DNA from: a virus
Length of the DNA stretch: 33,225 nucleotides
Virus record (IMG/VR): IMGVR_UViG_3300028595_000043
Coordinates: 1 to 33,225 of that record
Direction: 5' to 3' (one strand)
Part shown: piece after piece, positions 6,878 through 14,006 of the stretch
How positions within the stretch are numbered: position 1 is the stretch's first letter
How the letters are laid out: the number at the start of each line of letters is the position of its first letter
Program-made: the position numbers and the translations under genes
Notes under the pieces: model-generated
The model's input: the letters and a program-made list of their open reading frames with translations, nothing else
The model's database searches: none
What the model was told of the DNA's origin: nothing

Positions 6878-6947
6878 GGGCTGAACGGCGAGTGATGAAG
6901 GCAGAACGATAAACGATGAATGCTGAACGATGATGGATGACCGATGA
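6878..6947 (+). repeat. Heptamer array A (NNNNTGA type)
   Basis: Ten uninterrupted degenerate 7-mers, mostly ending in TGA: GGGCTGA, ACGGCGA, GTGATGA, AGGCAGA, ACGATAA, ACGATGA, ATGCTGA, ACGATGA, TGGATGA, CCGATGA. As 7 is not a multiple of 3, stops fall in every + strand frame. The small Cys gene at 6937 starts inside it. Confidence 0.75.
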
Positions 6948-7152
6948 GGTGCGAGTGACCGACACCATCCCAAAAGAAGCGGCGGTTGAGCTTGGGCTTT
7001 GCAAAACCTGCAATCTGTTTCGAAAAGCAGGGAAAAACAAGCCAGAACAGTGTGTGGCGACATTGCTGCCGTCACTAAACTGGCGGGGAACGCCGGTGGG
7101 GCACTGTGTCTTTTCGGCTGCGGAGAGAAAAGAGCGGCTCTCAAGGGGCTGA
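6937..7152 (+). CDS. Small four-cysteine protein (hypothetical)
   Basis: 71 aa with C22, C25 (CKTC), C39 and C57, a spacing compatible with binding one zinc or iron-sulfur site, and a charged C-terminus. The ATG lies within heptamer array A and follows an in-frame TGA by two codons. No good ribosome site is present; GTG codons at 6949 and 6955 are alternatives. It is bracketed by two heptamer arrays. The similar Cys segment at the N-terminus of the MazG-like protein (CKNNCEHYELW, then CFACKAR) is worth noting. Function unknown. Confidence 0.6.
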   Translation: MTDEVRVTDTIPKEAAVELGLCKTCNLFRKAGKNKPEQCVATLLPSLNWRGTPVGHCVFSAAERKERLSRG

Positions 7153-7153
7153 T

Positions 7154-7258
7154 GTTTGAATGCTGAAACCTGAATGATGAGGGGTGAATTTATAACTCAT
7201 AGTTCATAATTCATAATTCAGAAGTTATAATTCACAATTCATAATTCATAATTTTAAA
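7154..7258 (+). repeat. Heptamer array B (TGAA to TTCATAA type)
   Basis: Fifteen consecutive 7-mers in strict register, beginning GTTTGAA, TGCTGAA, ACCTGAA, TGATGAG, GGGTGAA and grading into TTTATAA, CTCATAG, then TTCATAA-like units (exact at 7203, 7210, 7238, 7245). Almost every unit carries TGA, TAA or TAG. It ends 12 nt before the next ATG, and the ribosome site AAAGGGAAGAAG abuts it. Confidence 0.85.
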
Positions 7259-7270
7259 GGGAAGAAGACG

Positions 7271-7585
7271 ATGACCATGAACGATAAACAACTGTTTGCA
7301 ATTCTACAGATGCCGCCGGATGCGTGGAAAAACGGAGAGCAGGAAGTGGCCATTCGCTACGGGGCATACAAAGAGGCGGCGGCAAAGATCGAGCGCCTTG
7401 AGCGGGCCTTGGATGCCAGTATGAAGCGGATGTTTGAGTTGGATGCCTTTGCCGGAAACGTGGCCAGCGTGATTGTGGATGGAGCGGGTGTGATGACACC
7501 GGAGCAAATCATCGACGCCATCAAGGATGAGCTGACAGAGATCGGCGAGGGTGAAACCAATAAGAGCTGGGTGGCGAGGGCGTAA
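7271..7585 (+). CDS. Hypothetical small protein upstream of terminase
   Basis: 104 aa, unrecognised, predicted mainly helical, with a likely short coiled coil around residues 30-55 (AAAKIERLERALDASMKRM). The ribosome site GGGAAGAAG precedes the ATG at 7271; ATG 7277 is also possible. It ends 2 nt before the small terminase gene, so it is co-transcribed with the packaging genes. No catalytic or binding motif is visible. Confidence 0.75.
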   Translation: MTMNDKQLFAILQMPPDAWKNGEQEVAIRYGAYKEAAAKIERLERALDASMKRMFELDAFAGNVASVIVDGAGVMTPEQIIDAIKDELTEIGEGETNKSWVARA

Positions 7586-7587
7586 CC

Positions 7588-8169
7588 ATGACCGATGCCG
7601 CTGCCGCGTCTAAACTGTCGGATGTTTCTTTGCCCTCTTTGCCAAGCTTTGTCTCCCTCCATGCCGTGGTGGACCATTTAAAGGCATCCGGGTACCGGAT
7701 ATCCAAATCCAAGATCTATCGGGACAAGGACAAGGGTCAGATTCGGGTGAACGATGACGGCACCGTGCTGGAAACCGAGGTGCGGGCCTATGCCGCCACC
7801 CTGGATCGCATCCATGCCGACATCGGGGATCTGAACGACATCCACGCCATCAAAACCAAAAGAGACGTGGAGCTTCGGGAAGAGCAAATCAAAAAGCTTC
7901 GGTTTCAACGGGAGGTCGACGAAGGAAAGTATCTCCCCCGAAAAGATTTTGAATCGGAGCTTGCATCCCGTGCCGTGGTGCTGGATTCCGGGCTGCGGCA
8001 CATGGTGCAGATGAAATCGGCAGAGTGGGTGGCGCTCTCCGGCGGAAAGGTGGAGAAAATCCCGGAGCTGATCCGGGCCATCAATGCCGAGGTGGATCGG
8101 GTGATGAACAGCTACGCCACCATCGAGACCTATCATGTGATGTTTAACAGTGAAGAGGCAGACGGATGA
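7588..8169 (+). CDS. Terminase small subunit, Nu1-like
   Basis: 193-aa predicted DNA-recognition subunit of the packaging motor. Residues about 20-75 form a Nu1/excisionase-like winged helix (SLHAVVDHLKASGYRISKSK, then a basic wing and VNDDGTVLETEVRAY). A charged helical linker (residues 95-125, including REEQIKKLRFQREVDEGKYL) and a C-terminal helical region follow. That organisation and the GpA-type large subunit immediately downstream match lambda-like terminases. It would bind near cos or pac and recruit the large subunit. The assignment rests on fold pattern and position, not on a strong signature. Confidence 0.82.
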   Translation: MTDAAAASKLSDVSLPSLPSFVSLHAVVDHLKASGYRISKSKIYRDKDKGQIRVNDDGTVLETEVRAYAATLDRIHADIGDLNDIHAIKTKRDVELREEQIKKLRFQREVDEGKYLPRKDFESELASRAVVLDSGLRHMVQMKSAEWVALSGGKVEKIPELIRAINAEVDRVMNSYATIETYHVMFNSEEADG

Positions 8170-8230
8170 CGCTGGAAAAAACAAGAGGCATGGACAACAC
8201 GGCAGGGAAGGCAAAGGGGGGAGAAACAGT

Positions 8231-10399
8231 ATGACAGATCTCTTCGGATCCAGCGACACCGCTCCCATCACGATTGCTGAAAAACCGCCATGGTTCCCGG
8301 GTTCCCTGTGGGATGCGGTGGGGAAAACCATGAACGGCGACGGGTCCATGGCCGTTCGGTTCGGGTTTTCCACGGCAGAGCGGAAGATCTTCCGAAAGCG
8401 TCCGCCCATTGCCGTCTCCGACTGGGCCGAGCGTCATCGGGTCTTGACCATGTCCGCCATTGGCGGGGCATGGCGAAACGATGTCACGCCCCACCTGCGG
8501 GACGCCATGAATTTGATGGCCCTTCCCTACGTGCGGGAGGTGGCGGTGTGTAAGGTGCCTCAGTCGGGATTTTCTGAGGCGACCCACAATTTTATCGGAT
8601 ACTGCATCGATCGGGATCCTGGGCCGGTCCTTTATGTCTATCCCGACGAGGTGACCGCGGTGGAGAACTCCCAGGATCGGGTCCAACCCATGATTCAGTC
8701 GTCGAAACGCCTGCGATCTTACTTTACCGACTCCGAGCGGGACAAAGCCAACATTCGGATCAACCTTCGGCACATGCCGTTGTACTTTGGCTGGGCCAGA
8801 TCTGCCTCCCGTTTGGCCAACAAACCCATCAAGATTGCCGTGGCCGATGAGATCGACAAGGACGGATTTGACCCAGGCACCCGGGAGGCGGCCGCCATCG
8901 AGCTCATCCGGAAACGCCTCATCACCTATCGTCGCCTGGGGGTCTCCAAACTGATCATGATCTCCACCCCGACGGTAGAGAGCGGCAATATTTGGCGGGA
9001 ATTTCGGGCCACTCAGATCCAGTGTGACTTCTGGGTGCGGTGTCCGTTGTGTGACCAGATGGTCCTGATGGATTTCAAAGGGATCCACTGGCCCGGTGGC
9101 GGACAGGCCGATCCCCGAGAGGTGAGGGAGAAGCGCCTGGCGTGGTACGAGTGCGATCGCTGCGGGGAGAAGTGGGATGACACCCTGCGGGATCTGGCGG
9201 CAAAAAACGGAAAATGGATGGTGCGTCCCCGTCCTTCAACCCGGGATCCGCTTTTCATGGGGGATTTCCCTTCAATTGGAGATCCCGGAGATGGAGAAGA
9301 TCGGATGGATTGCCGAGTCAGTGCCGACACCCACACCATCGGTGCCCCCGCTGCGGATCTTCCCCCCATTGAGATGCTCACCTACTGCGAAAAATTCAAG
9401 CCGGCGACCGTGGGACTCCACTTTCCGGCCTGGGCCGACTATTTTATCTCCCTATCCGATTCGGCCGCAGCCTTTTTGGAGGGGCTCAACGATCTGGATA
9501 AACTCCAGGACTTTATGAACTCGTTTGAAGCGACGCCCTGGAAGGATCGGGAAGAGACCAAGTCCGAAGAGGAAGTGCTCCGTCATCGGGTGGCCACTCC
9601 GCCGGGGATCGTTCCGGCCGATGCCGTGGCCCTCACCTGTGGCATCGACATGCAGATGTCAGGATTCTGGTTTGTGGTTCGGGCCTGGCGAAAGGATTTG
9701 TCGTCTCACCTGGTGCAGTATGGGTATATCAACACCTGGAAGGATGTTGAGAATCTGCTTTTCAACACCCGGTTTCAGGTTGAGGGCAAAGCCCAGACCG
9801 AAAGCATGCCGATTTGGCGGGCCGCCATCGACACCGGCGGTGGAAAGGATCGGGAAGATGACTGGTCAAAAACCGAAGAGGCGTACAATTTCATCCGGAA
9901 AAACGGGCGGGGCGTGCTCTACGGCATCAAGGGGACATCCCATGCCCAGCTCAAAAAGGTGACGCCCAAGGTGATCGATCGCATGACCCGGGGAAACAAG
10001 CCCATCCCCGGGGGGATCACCCTCTATTTTCTCGACACGGACAAATTTAAGGATCAACTCCATTGGCGCCTGGGCCGATCCTGGAGCACTGATGACGCTG
10101 CGGCGATTCGGGATGAAAAAGGGAACGTGGTCGAGGTGCAGAGCCACCACATGACCCTCCATGCCGACACCGGCGTGGACTATGCCCGGCAGATTTTGGC
10201 CGAAGAGCGCCAGAAGGATAAAAAAGGGAAAACCGAGTGGGTGGCGGTGCGTCGGGACAACCACTTGTTAGATTGTGAGGTGTACGCGGCCGCCTGTGCC
10301 GATCCAGAGTGGGCACCGAGTCTGCAATATCTGGCCGGCAGCCCCACAGCAGCACAAAAGCGGGGCCGACGGGTGGTCAGCAAGGGCGTGGAGGTGTGA
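8231..10399 (+). CDS. Terminase large subunit, GpA family
   Basis: 722-aa ATPase/nuclease that packages DNA into proheads. A lambda GpA-like atypical Walker A is seen as KVPQSGFSE (residues 108-116), Walker B as IKIAVADEID (200-209), and a coupling Ser/Thr motif MISTPT follows. Two Cys pairs (CPLC and CDRCGEKW) form a probable zinc knuckle at about 270-320. The C-terminal nuclease region starts CGIDMQ, with a further Asp at AAIDTGGG and a late RRDNHLLDCEVYA motif. ATG 8231 is chosen because GGGGGGAGA lies before it; the frame is open from ATG 8150, which would overlap the small subunit by 20 nt and lacks a ribosome site. Motifs appear intact. Confidence 0.95.
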   Translation: MTDLFGSSDTAPITIAEKPPWFPGSLWDAVGKTMNGDGSMAVRFGFSTAERKIFRKRPPIAVSDWAERHRVLTMSAIGGAWRNDVTPHLRDAMNLMALPYVREVAVCKVPQSGFSEATHNFIGYCIDRDPGPVLYVYPDEVTAVENSQDRVQPMIQSSKRLRSYFTDSERDKANIRINLRHMPLYFGWARSASRLANKPIKIAVADEIDKDGFDPGTREAAAIELIRKRLITYRRLGVSKLIMISTPTVESGNIWREFRATQIQCDFWVRCPLCDQMVLMDFKGIHWPGGGQADPREVREKRLAWYECDRCGEKWDDTLRDLAAKNGKWMVRPRPSTRDPLFMGDFPSIGDPGDGEDRMDCRVSADTHTIGAPAADLPPIEMLTYCEKFKPATVGLHFPAWADYFISLSDSAAAFLEGLNDLDKLQDFMNSFEATPWKDREETKSEEEVLRHRVATPPGIVPADAVALTCGIDMQMSGFWFVVRAWRKDLSSHLVQYGYINTWKDVENLLFNTRFQVEGKAQTESMPIWRAAIDTGGGKDREDDWSKTEEAYNFIRKNGRGVLYGIKGTSHAQLKKVTPKVIDRMTRGNKPIPGGITLYFLDTDKFKDQLHWRLGRSWSTDDAAAIRDEKGNVVEVQSHHMTLHADTGVDYARQILAEERQKDKKGKTEWVAVRRDNHLLDCEVYAAACADPEWAPSLQYLAGSPTAAQKRGRRVVSKGVEV

Positions 10400-10615
10400 T
10401 TGGCAGTGAATCGAAGCGGGTTAATGACAAGCAAGGAAGAGGTGCGAAGCTTTTTAAATAATGCGACCGACTATGCGCTTAAAAAATTTTTGTCTGCCGG
10501 TATGCCGGTACGGATAGAGGGGGGGAAGTGGTTGGCGCACAAGGATAATATCGAAGAGTTTTTTAAGGTTTACACACGAAAAAAGGCGAAAATAAGCGAT
10601 ATGGGGGCGGAATGA
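10400..10615 (+). CDS. Small excisionase-like protein (hypothetical)
   Basis: 71 aa, starting with TTG one base after the terminase stop and served by GGAGGTG at 10390-10396. ATG 10424 is an alternative. The sequence TSKEEVRSFLNNATDYALKK, then GGKWLAHKDNIEEFF, has the shape of a small winged-helix domain of the excisionase/Nu1 kind: helix, helix, wing ending in an Asp/Glu-rich helix. It opens the accessory cassette. DNA binding is inferred; no target is evident. Confidence 0.65.
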   Translation: MAVNRSGLMTSKEEVRSFLNNATDYALKKFLSAGMPVRIEGGKWLAHKDNIEEFFKVYTRKKAKISDMGAE

Positions 10616-11181
10616 GCCAAAGAAAAGCACACCTTTTGGACTTCATCGATGTTGATGAAGAGGATGACAGTGATATATATAAAATCTACTATTGGAATTG
10701 TGGGCATCGATCCACGACATACAAGAGGGATCAGCGTCGGTCGAATTGTATGCTCTGCCCCATCTGTAAGTTGGGGATTAGCATGGCCACCCGGGTATTT
10801 TGTCAGGACTGTGGTGTCGAAATTGGTTTTTTTCCGTCATCCGTCAACTTTCAGCGGGTGTGTGAGGATTGCCTGCTTGTCAGACGAAAAAAGAGTGTGT
10901 GCCGGCGGGATGTCGAGATGGACATGGAGCGGGAGACCAAAGCCGTTCGCATGGGGAAGGTTCCCCTGGAGTCAACCAGAAAGCCGGATTGCAGGCACTA
11001 TCTGGCAGAGTGTTTGCCCAAAGCCGCGATGCAAAACAATGGCCTTTCCTGCCGTCGATGCGATCGGTACGATCCGATGACAGAGGCCGATATGGCCGAT
11101 GCGTCCCTCGATCTTATGATGGTGAATGGCGGGGACTCTTTTTCAACCGTAAGTGTAAGGTACAGGGTAAGGGCGAAGTGA
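10612..11181 (+). CDS. Cys-rich multi-zinc-finger protein (hypothetical)
   Basis: 189 aa with thirteen cysteines, many as CxxC pairs (C46/C49/C52, C64/C67, C84/C87, C147/C150, with C30, C97, C127, C134). The pattern suggests two zinc ribbons in the first 90 residues (CPIC, CQDCG, CEDCL), a basic linker and a third Cys cluster. The N-terminus is acidic. It overlaps the preceding stop as ATGA, so translation is probably coupled. No family is recognised. A nucleic-acid or protein-binding adaptor is a reasonable inference. Confidence 0.72.
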   Translation: MSQRKAHLLDFIDVDEEDDSDIYKIYYWNCGHRSTTYKRDQRRSNCMLCPICKLGISMATRVFCQDCGVEIGFFPSSVNFQRVCEDCLLVRRKKSVCRRDVEMDMERETKAVRMGKVPLESTRKPDCRHYLAECLPKAAMQNNGLSCRRCDRYDPMTEADMADASLDLMMVNGGDSFSTVSVRYRVRAK

Positions 11182-11612
11182 TGACAAAAAACGAAAAGAT
11201 GGAATACATTGCGACACTGGCCCTGATACGGGCCATCCCGGACATGAGCATCGGCAACATTCGAAATGGACGGCTGAAATCGATTTACAGCCGACTCCAA
11301 ACTGCCGTCGATTTGAAGTTAAAGCAGTTTGGCAGACTCAGCGATTCGGATATCCTTGGGATTCGATCCCGGGTTTTCCGGTTTGGAAAGGCTTCCGGGT
11401 GGGAGCGGAACGAGAAGGATGTGGCGCTGCTGCTCTCTTTTGTTCTCGGGCTCATCGAGGACGCTCCCCACAGCTATCCAGACCGTATTGTAAAAGAGTT
11501 GAATAATGCCTTTGAGTTTGTCTCAAGGCCAGACATTGACGACCCCGACATATCGGACGTTGAAAGTGCGATAGGGGCATGGAAACAAACGAAAGAGAGG
11601 GAGATGGCATGA
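11181..11612 (+). CDS. Hypothetical helical protein
   Basis: 143 aa starting at the ATG that shares a base with the upstream TGA (TGATG). The frame is open much further upstream but that part overlaps the Cys-rich gene and is not needed. The sequence is predicted all-helical and soluble, with no obvious motif. It overlaps the MazG-like gene as ATGA, so it belongs to the coupled accessory cassette. Function unknown. Confidence 0.72.
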   Translation: MTKNEKMEYIATLALIRAIPDMSIGNIRNGRLKSIYSRLQTAVDLKLKQFGRLSDSDILGIRSRVFRFGKASGWERNEKDVALLLSFVLGLIEDAPHSYPDRIVKELNNAFEFVSRPDIDDPDISDVESAIGAWKQTKEREMA

Positions 11613-12115
11613 CAGAGACCAGAAACGAAGCCGGACCAGAGACCCATGGGACATCGAGTTCGTATCAAGAAGCGTTTTGTAAAAACAACTGTGAGCATTA
11701 CGAGTTGTGGAAGGCCGGAAACCGGCAGCACTGTTTCGCCTGCAAGGCCAGGGCCTTTCACGGCTATCTTGAGAAGGCGGGATATAAGATCGTGAGGTCA
11801 TCCACACTCTCCATGAACGAATATCAGGTCATGGCGTCCAAGTCCATGCAGCCACAATGCAACAACTTTAAGTATTTGGGGCTCGGCCTTGCCGGGGAGA
11901 CCGGCGAGTTTTGCGACAAGCTAAAGCGCCTCATCCGTGGAGACGGCGCTCCCAGTGACGACCTCATCGAGGAAGGCGGGGACATCTTGTGGTATCTTTC
12001 CCAGCTATTCTCTTTGTTTTTAATCGATATGGAGGATGCCGCCCGGCGAAATTTGAAAAAACTGGACTCTCGCATGGATCGCGGGGTGATTTCGGGGAAG
12101 GGGGACAATCGATGA
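11609..12115 (+). CDS. MazG-like nucleotide pyrophosphohydrolase
   Basis: 168 aa. Residues about 85-150 contain the all-alpha NTP pyrophosphohydrolase signature: LGLAGETGEFCDKLKRLI with E97 and E100, then IEEGGDILWYLSQL with E121/E122 and D125, giving the ExxE-ExxD metal site. Such enzymes hydrolyse NTPs or dNTPs to NMP and pyrophosphate; phage copies may tune nucleotide pools or lower ppGpp. The N-terminus adds a Cys cluster (C24, C28, C42, C45) not part of the core MazG fold. AGAGGGAGATGG precedes ATG 11609. It lies next to ThyX, consistent with nucleotide metabolism. Substrate is unknown. Confidence 0.85.
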   Translation: MTETRNEAGPETHGTSSSYQEAFCKNNCEHYELWKAGNRQHCFACKARAFHGYLEKAGYKIVRSSTLSMNEYQVMASKSMQPQCNNFKYLGLGLAGETGEFCDKLKRLIRGDGAPSDDLIEEGGDILWYLSQLFSLFLIDMEDAARRNLKKLDSRMDRGVISGKGDNR

Positions 12116-12768
12116 AGATCATCGACCCATCCTTCGAGATCCTTCAGGCCCTTCCCAGGGAAAGGGCCTATGAAATCATCGAGACCGCCGGCCGGGTCTG
12201 CTATCGATCGGAACCCAGGCACAGCGATCAAGAACGGTTTATTCAGAAGATTGTCCGATCCGGTCACGAGTCGGTGATCGAGCACGTTAGCGTCACCGCA
12301 AAGATCGTGTGTGACCGGGGCGTGAGTCACGAGCTGGTGCGGCATCGTTTGGCCAGTTACTCACAGGAATCGACTCGGTACGCCAACTATGCAAAAGATA
12401 AATTCGGGCGTGAGATCACGGTGATTCGCCCCTGCTTCTGGATGGATGGTGTGGGGGCTTTTGGTTGTAAATCAAAAGAGATGAATCGGTGGGAGCAAGC
12501 CATGAAAACCGCAGAACACAATTACATGACGTTGATTGATTGGGGATGCCCGCCGGAACAGGCCCGAACGGTGCTCCCCAACTCTCTCGCCACCACGGTC
12601 ATCGTCACCGCCAACATTCGGGAATGGCGCCACATCTTTCGCCTTCGCATTTCCAGTCGTGCCCACCCTCAGATTCGTCAGGTCATGAAAATGGGGGTCA
12701 TCGAGATGTCGAGTCTCTATCCGGCGCTGTTTGGAGACATGTCTCCGGCAAAGCCAATGGAGGCGTGA
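12112..12768 (+). CDS. thyX: Flavin-dependent thymidylate synthase
   Basis: 218 aa enzyme converting dUMP to dTMP using FAD, NADPH and methylene-tetrahydrofolate. The ThyX signature RHR-x7-S-x-R is present as R77-H78-R79 through S87-T-R89. Also present are GHESVIEH (51-58) and a C-terminal ISSRAHPQIRQ region. Length is typical of the family. The ATG overlaps the MazG-like stop as ATGA. Phages carry ThyX to supply thymidylate for replication. All key residues appear intact, so the enzyme is probably active. Confidence 0.96.
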   Translation: MKIIDPSFEILQALPRERAYEIIETAGRVCYRSEPRHSDQERFIQKIVRSGHESVIEHVSVTAKIVCDRGVSHELVRHRLASYSQESTRYANYAKDKFGREITVIRPCFWMDGVGAFGCKSKEMNRWEQAMKTAEHNYMTLIDWGCPPEQARTVLPNSLATTVIVTANIREWRHIFRLRISSRAHPQIRQVMKMGVIEMSSLYPALFGDMSPAKPMEA

Positions 12769-12890
12769 TGGAGCTCTTTTATTTTTGCATCGGCATTTTT
12801 GGACTCTTTGGTGTCACGATTTTTCTGATCTATCTGATCAACCGATGGTTTGAAGAGCTTGAGGATCAAATCAATGACCCGACAAAATAA
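12768..12890 (+). CDS. 40-aa single-pass membrane protein
   Basis: Starts on the ATG overlapping the ThyX stop (TGATG). Residues 2-25 are a strongly hydrophobic helix (FYFCIGIFGLFGVTIFLIYL), followed by an acidic tail EELEDQINDPTK. No lipobox. Such tiny proteins in phages may be morons, lysis helpers or exclusion factors; nothing here decides. Strong coupling to its neighbours supports its being real. Confidence 0.65.
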   Translation: MELFYFCIGIFGLFGVTIFLIYLINRWFEELEDQINDPTK

Positions 12891-13101
12891 TGGTGATCTA
12901 TTTACAATCATCGGGGAGGTGATCGGCCATCGAGGCCGTCACCGCATCATCGTCAAAGAGGATGAGACCGGCACACTGTATGAGCTGGATCGACACTCCG
13001 CCATCACGCCGGTGGAGCCGGTTCGCTCTTTGATCGAGTACCTTGTCACCCGAAACGACTACAAAATCATTGATGGAGAGAGAAAACGAATATGGGGATA
13101 A
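12874..13101 (+). CDS. Small beta-rich hypothetical protein
   Basis: 75 aa beginning MTRQNNGDLFTIIGEVIGHR; ATG 12874 preceded by GAGG at 12861. It overlaps the membrane protein by 17 nt. The sequence reads as a small beta barrel-like domain (GEVIGHRGRHRIIVKEDE, then GTLYELDRHSAIT), followed by a helix. Unknown function in the accessory cassette. Confidence 0.65.
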   Translation: MTRQNNGDLFTIIGEVIGHRGRHRIIVKEDETGTLYELDRHSAITPVEPVRSLIEYLVTRNDYKIIDGERKRIWG

Positions 13102-13409
13102 ACGACGACTACGGCTGTTTTGTGGATGACGAAAATGGCTCCGAGTGTGTCATGGATCGCGGTCAAGTGGATGACATTACTTGGACTTATGACGACTGCT
13201 TCATTGCCAAGGGCCTTCACTCAGAGGGCAAAACCAAGGAACACTGCAAATATTGGCGGTCTAAAACAGGCGATCCATGGAATGATGGACTGGAGTTTGC
13301 CATCAATAAAGCAGAGGATCTTCGGGATCACTTGGTGTCCATTGGTAAGATTCACCAAGCCAACGCAATCGGAAACGTCATTGATGAGTTGGAAGTGTAT
13401 GTGGATTGA
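13092..13409 (+). CDS. Hypothetical acidic protein
   Basis: 105 aa, overlapping the previous gene by 10 nt. Acidic N-terminal half with C9, C19, C36 and C52, then helical LEFAINKAEDLRDHLVS and a C-terminal helix. No recognised family. Part of the overlapping small-gene series of the accessory cassette. Confidence 0.62.
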   Translation: MGINDDYGCFVDDENGSECVMDRGQVDDITWTYDDCFIAKGLHSEGKTKEHCKYWRSKTGDPWNDGLEFAINKAEDLRDHLVSIGKIHQANAIGNVIDELEVYVD

Positions 13410-13587
13410 TTGCAAAAAAGAGTTTCCACCCATTGGACAGTGGGTTGGCGTTTCCGGTGATTACGCACAAAGACCGCCTTTTCCAAGTGCCGTTCGTCGA
13501 AAAATGCCGGATGGATCGATTGAGTGGTCAAGTGACCAGTGGCGTGGAATGGTTGGGGTAAGGTTTTGGTGGAAAAAGCAACGCTGA
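13399..13587 (+). CDS. DUF551-like small protein
   Basis: 62 aa, ATG 13399 overlapping the preceding gene by 11 nt. The opening MWIDCKKEFPPIGQWVGVSG has the W-x-x-x-x-x-x-P-x-x-G-x-x-V rhythm of DUF551-type domains common in phage accessory regions. The end is Trp-rich (GVRFWWKKQR). The family match is tentative, and the biochemical role of DUF551 is not established. Confidence 0.6.
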   Translation: MWIDCKKEFPPIGQWVGVSGDYAQRPPFPSAVRRKMPDGSIEWSSDQWRGMVGVRFWWKKQR

Positions 13588-13593
13588 GATCAC

Positions 13594-13652
13594 GGGCAAG
13601 GTGCCTGCCTGTAAACTTCAAATCAAAGACAGGTCTCTCAGGCACCTTGTCC
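13594..13652 (+). other. Long hairpin without T-tract
   Basis: GGGCAAGGTGCCTG (13594-13607) pairs with CAGGCACCTTGTCC (13639-13652) over 14 bp with one G.U. CCTGT/ACAGG (13608-13612/13629-13633) extends it beyond a 5-nt bulge, with a 16-nt loop. It begins 7 nt after a stop codon. No U-run follows, so it may be an mRNA stabiliser, a processing site or a protein target. Confidence 0.65.
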
Positions 13653-13692
13653 GGTGGATTGACTTGTTGAATGACCGGGAAGGAACCAATAT

Positions 13693-13878
13693 ATGAAAGT
13701 CAAAGCGATAATGCTCAGTTTACTCGACATCGAGATACACGAAGATGCTTTTTCGTTGTCAATGTGCACTATAGGGATAACATGGTATGGATACGCATGG
13801 AGGTATCGGTCATTGATCCATGTTGGCTGGCATAATGGGTGGGTTGGATTAGATCTGTTTTGGCTAAAATTTTTGTAA
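13693..13878 (+). CDS. 61-aa Trp-rich hypothetical protein
   Basis: Starts with ATG 13693 after GGGAAGGAA, a good ribosome site. The product is hydrophobic and aromatic (TWYGYAWRYRSL, HVGWHNGWVGLDLFWL) but has no clean transmembrane helix. It is the last gene before the strong terminator at 13969. No family recognised. Confidence 0.5.
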   Translation: MKVKAIMLSLLDIEIHEDAFSLSMCTIGITWYGYAWRYRSLIHVGWHNGWVGLDLFWLKFL

Positions 13879-13932
13879 TGAGTATTTTTGGAAATTCACT
13901 TAGGTCATTCAACAGCGTTAATAGATGGAAAC

Positions 13933-14006
13933 CGTCCATGATATCAAATATCATGGACGCAAAAATGGAAAATGGCGGCGCAAAAATGCGCCGCCATTTT
14001 TGTTTT
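13933..14006 (+). terminator. Tandem hairpins with strong intrinsic terminator
   Basis: First hairpin: 12-bp stem 13933-13944/13948-13959 with a 3-nt loop. Second: AAAATGGCGGCGCA (13969-13982) pairs perfectly with TGCGCCGCCATTTT (13987-14000) around an AAAA loop and runs into TTTTTGTTTT. The second is a textbook rho-independent terminator. It closes the accessory cassette and separates it from the head genes. Confidence 0.93.

Noticed and set aside
7154-7258. CRISPR-like array
   Set aside because: Units are 7 nt, degenerate and contiguous, without 25-40 nt repeats or spacers.
8144-9088. Long open frame on the minus strand (314 codons)
   Set aside because: Lies wholly opposite the terminase large subunit, which has intact motifs; no ribosome site and no recognisable sequence. 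Its openness follows from the codon bias of the real gene.
10869-11180. Upstream extension of the 11181 gene
   Set aside because: It would overlap the Cys-rich gene completely; ATG 11181 in a TGATG overlap explains the gene better.
13594-13652. Rho-independent terminator
   Set aside because: Strong stem but no U-run after it; the true terminator is at 13969-14006.
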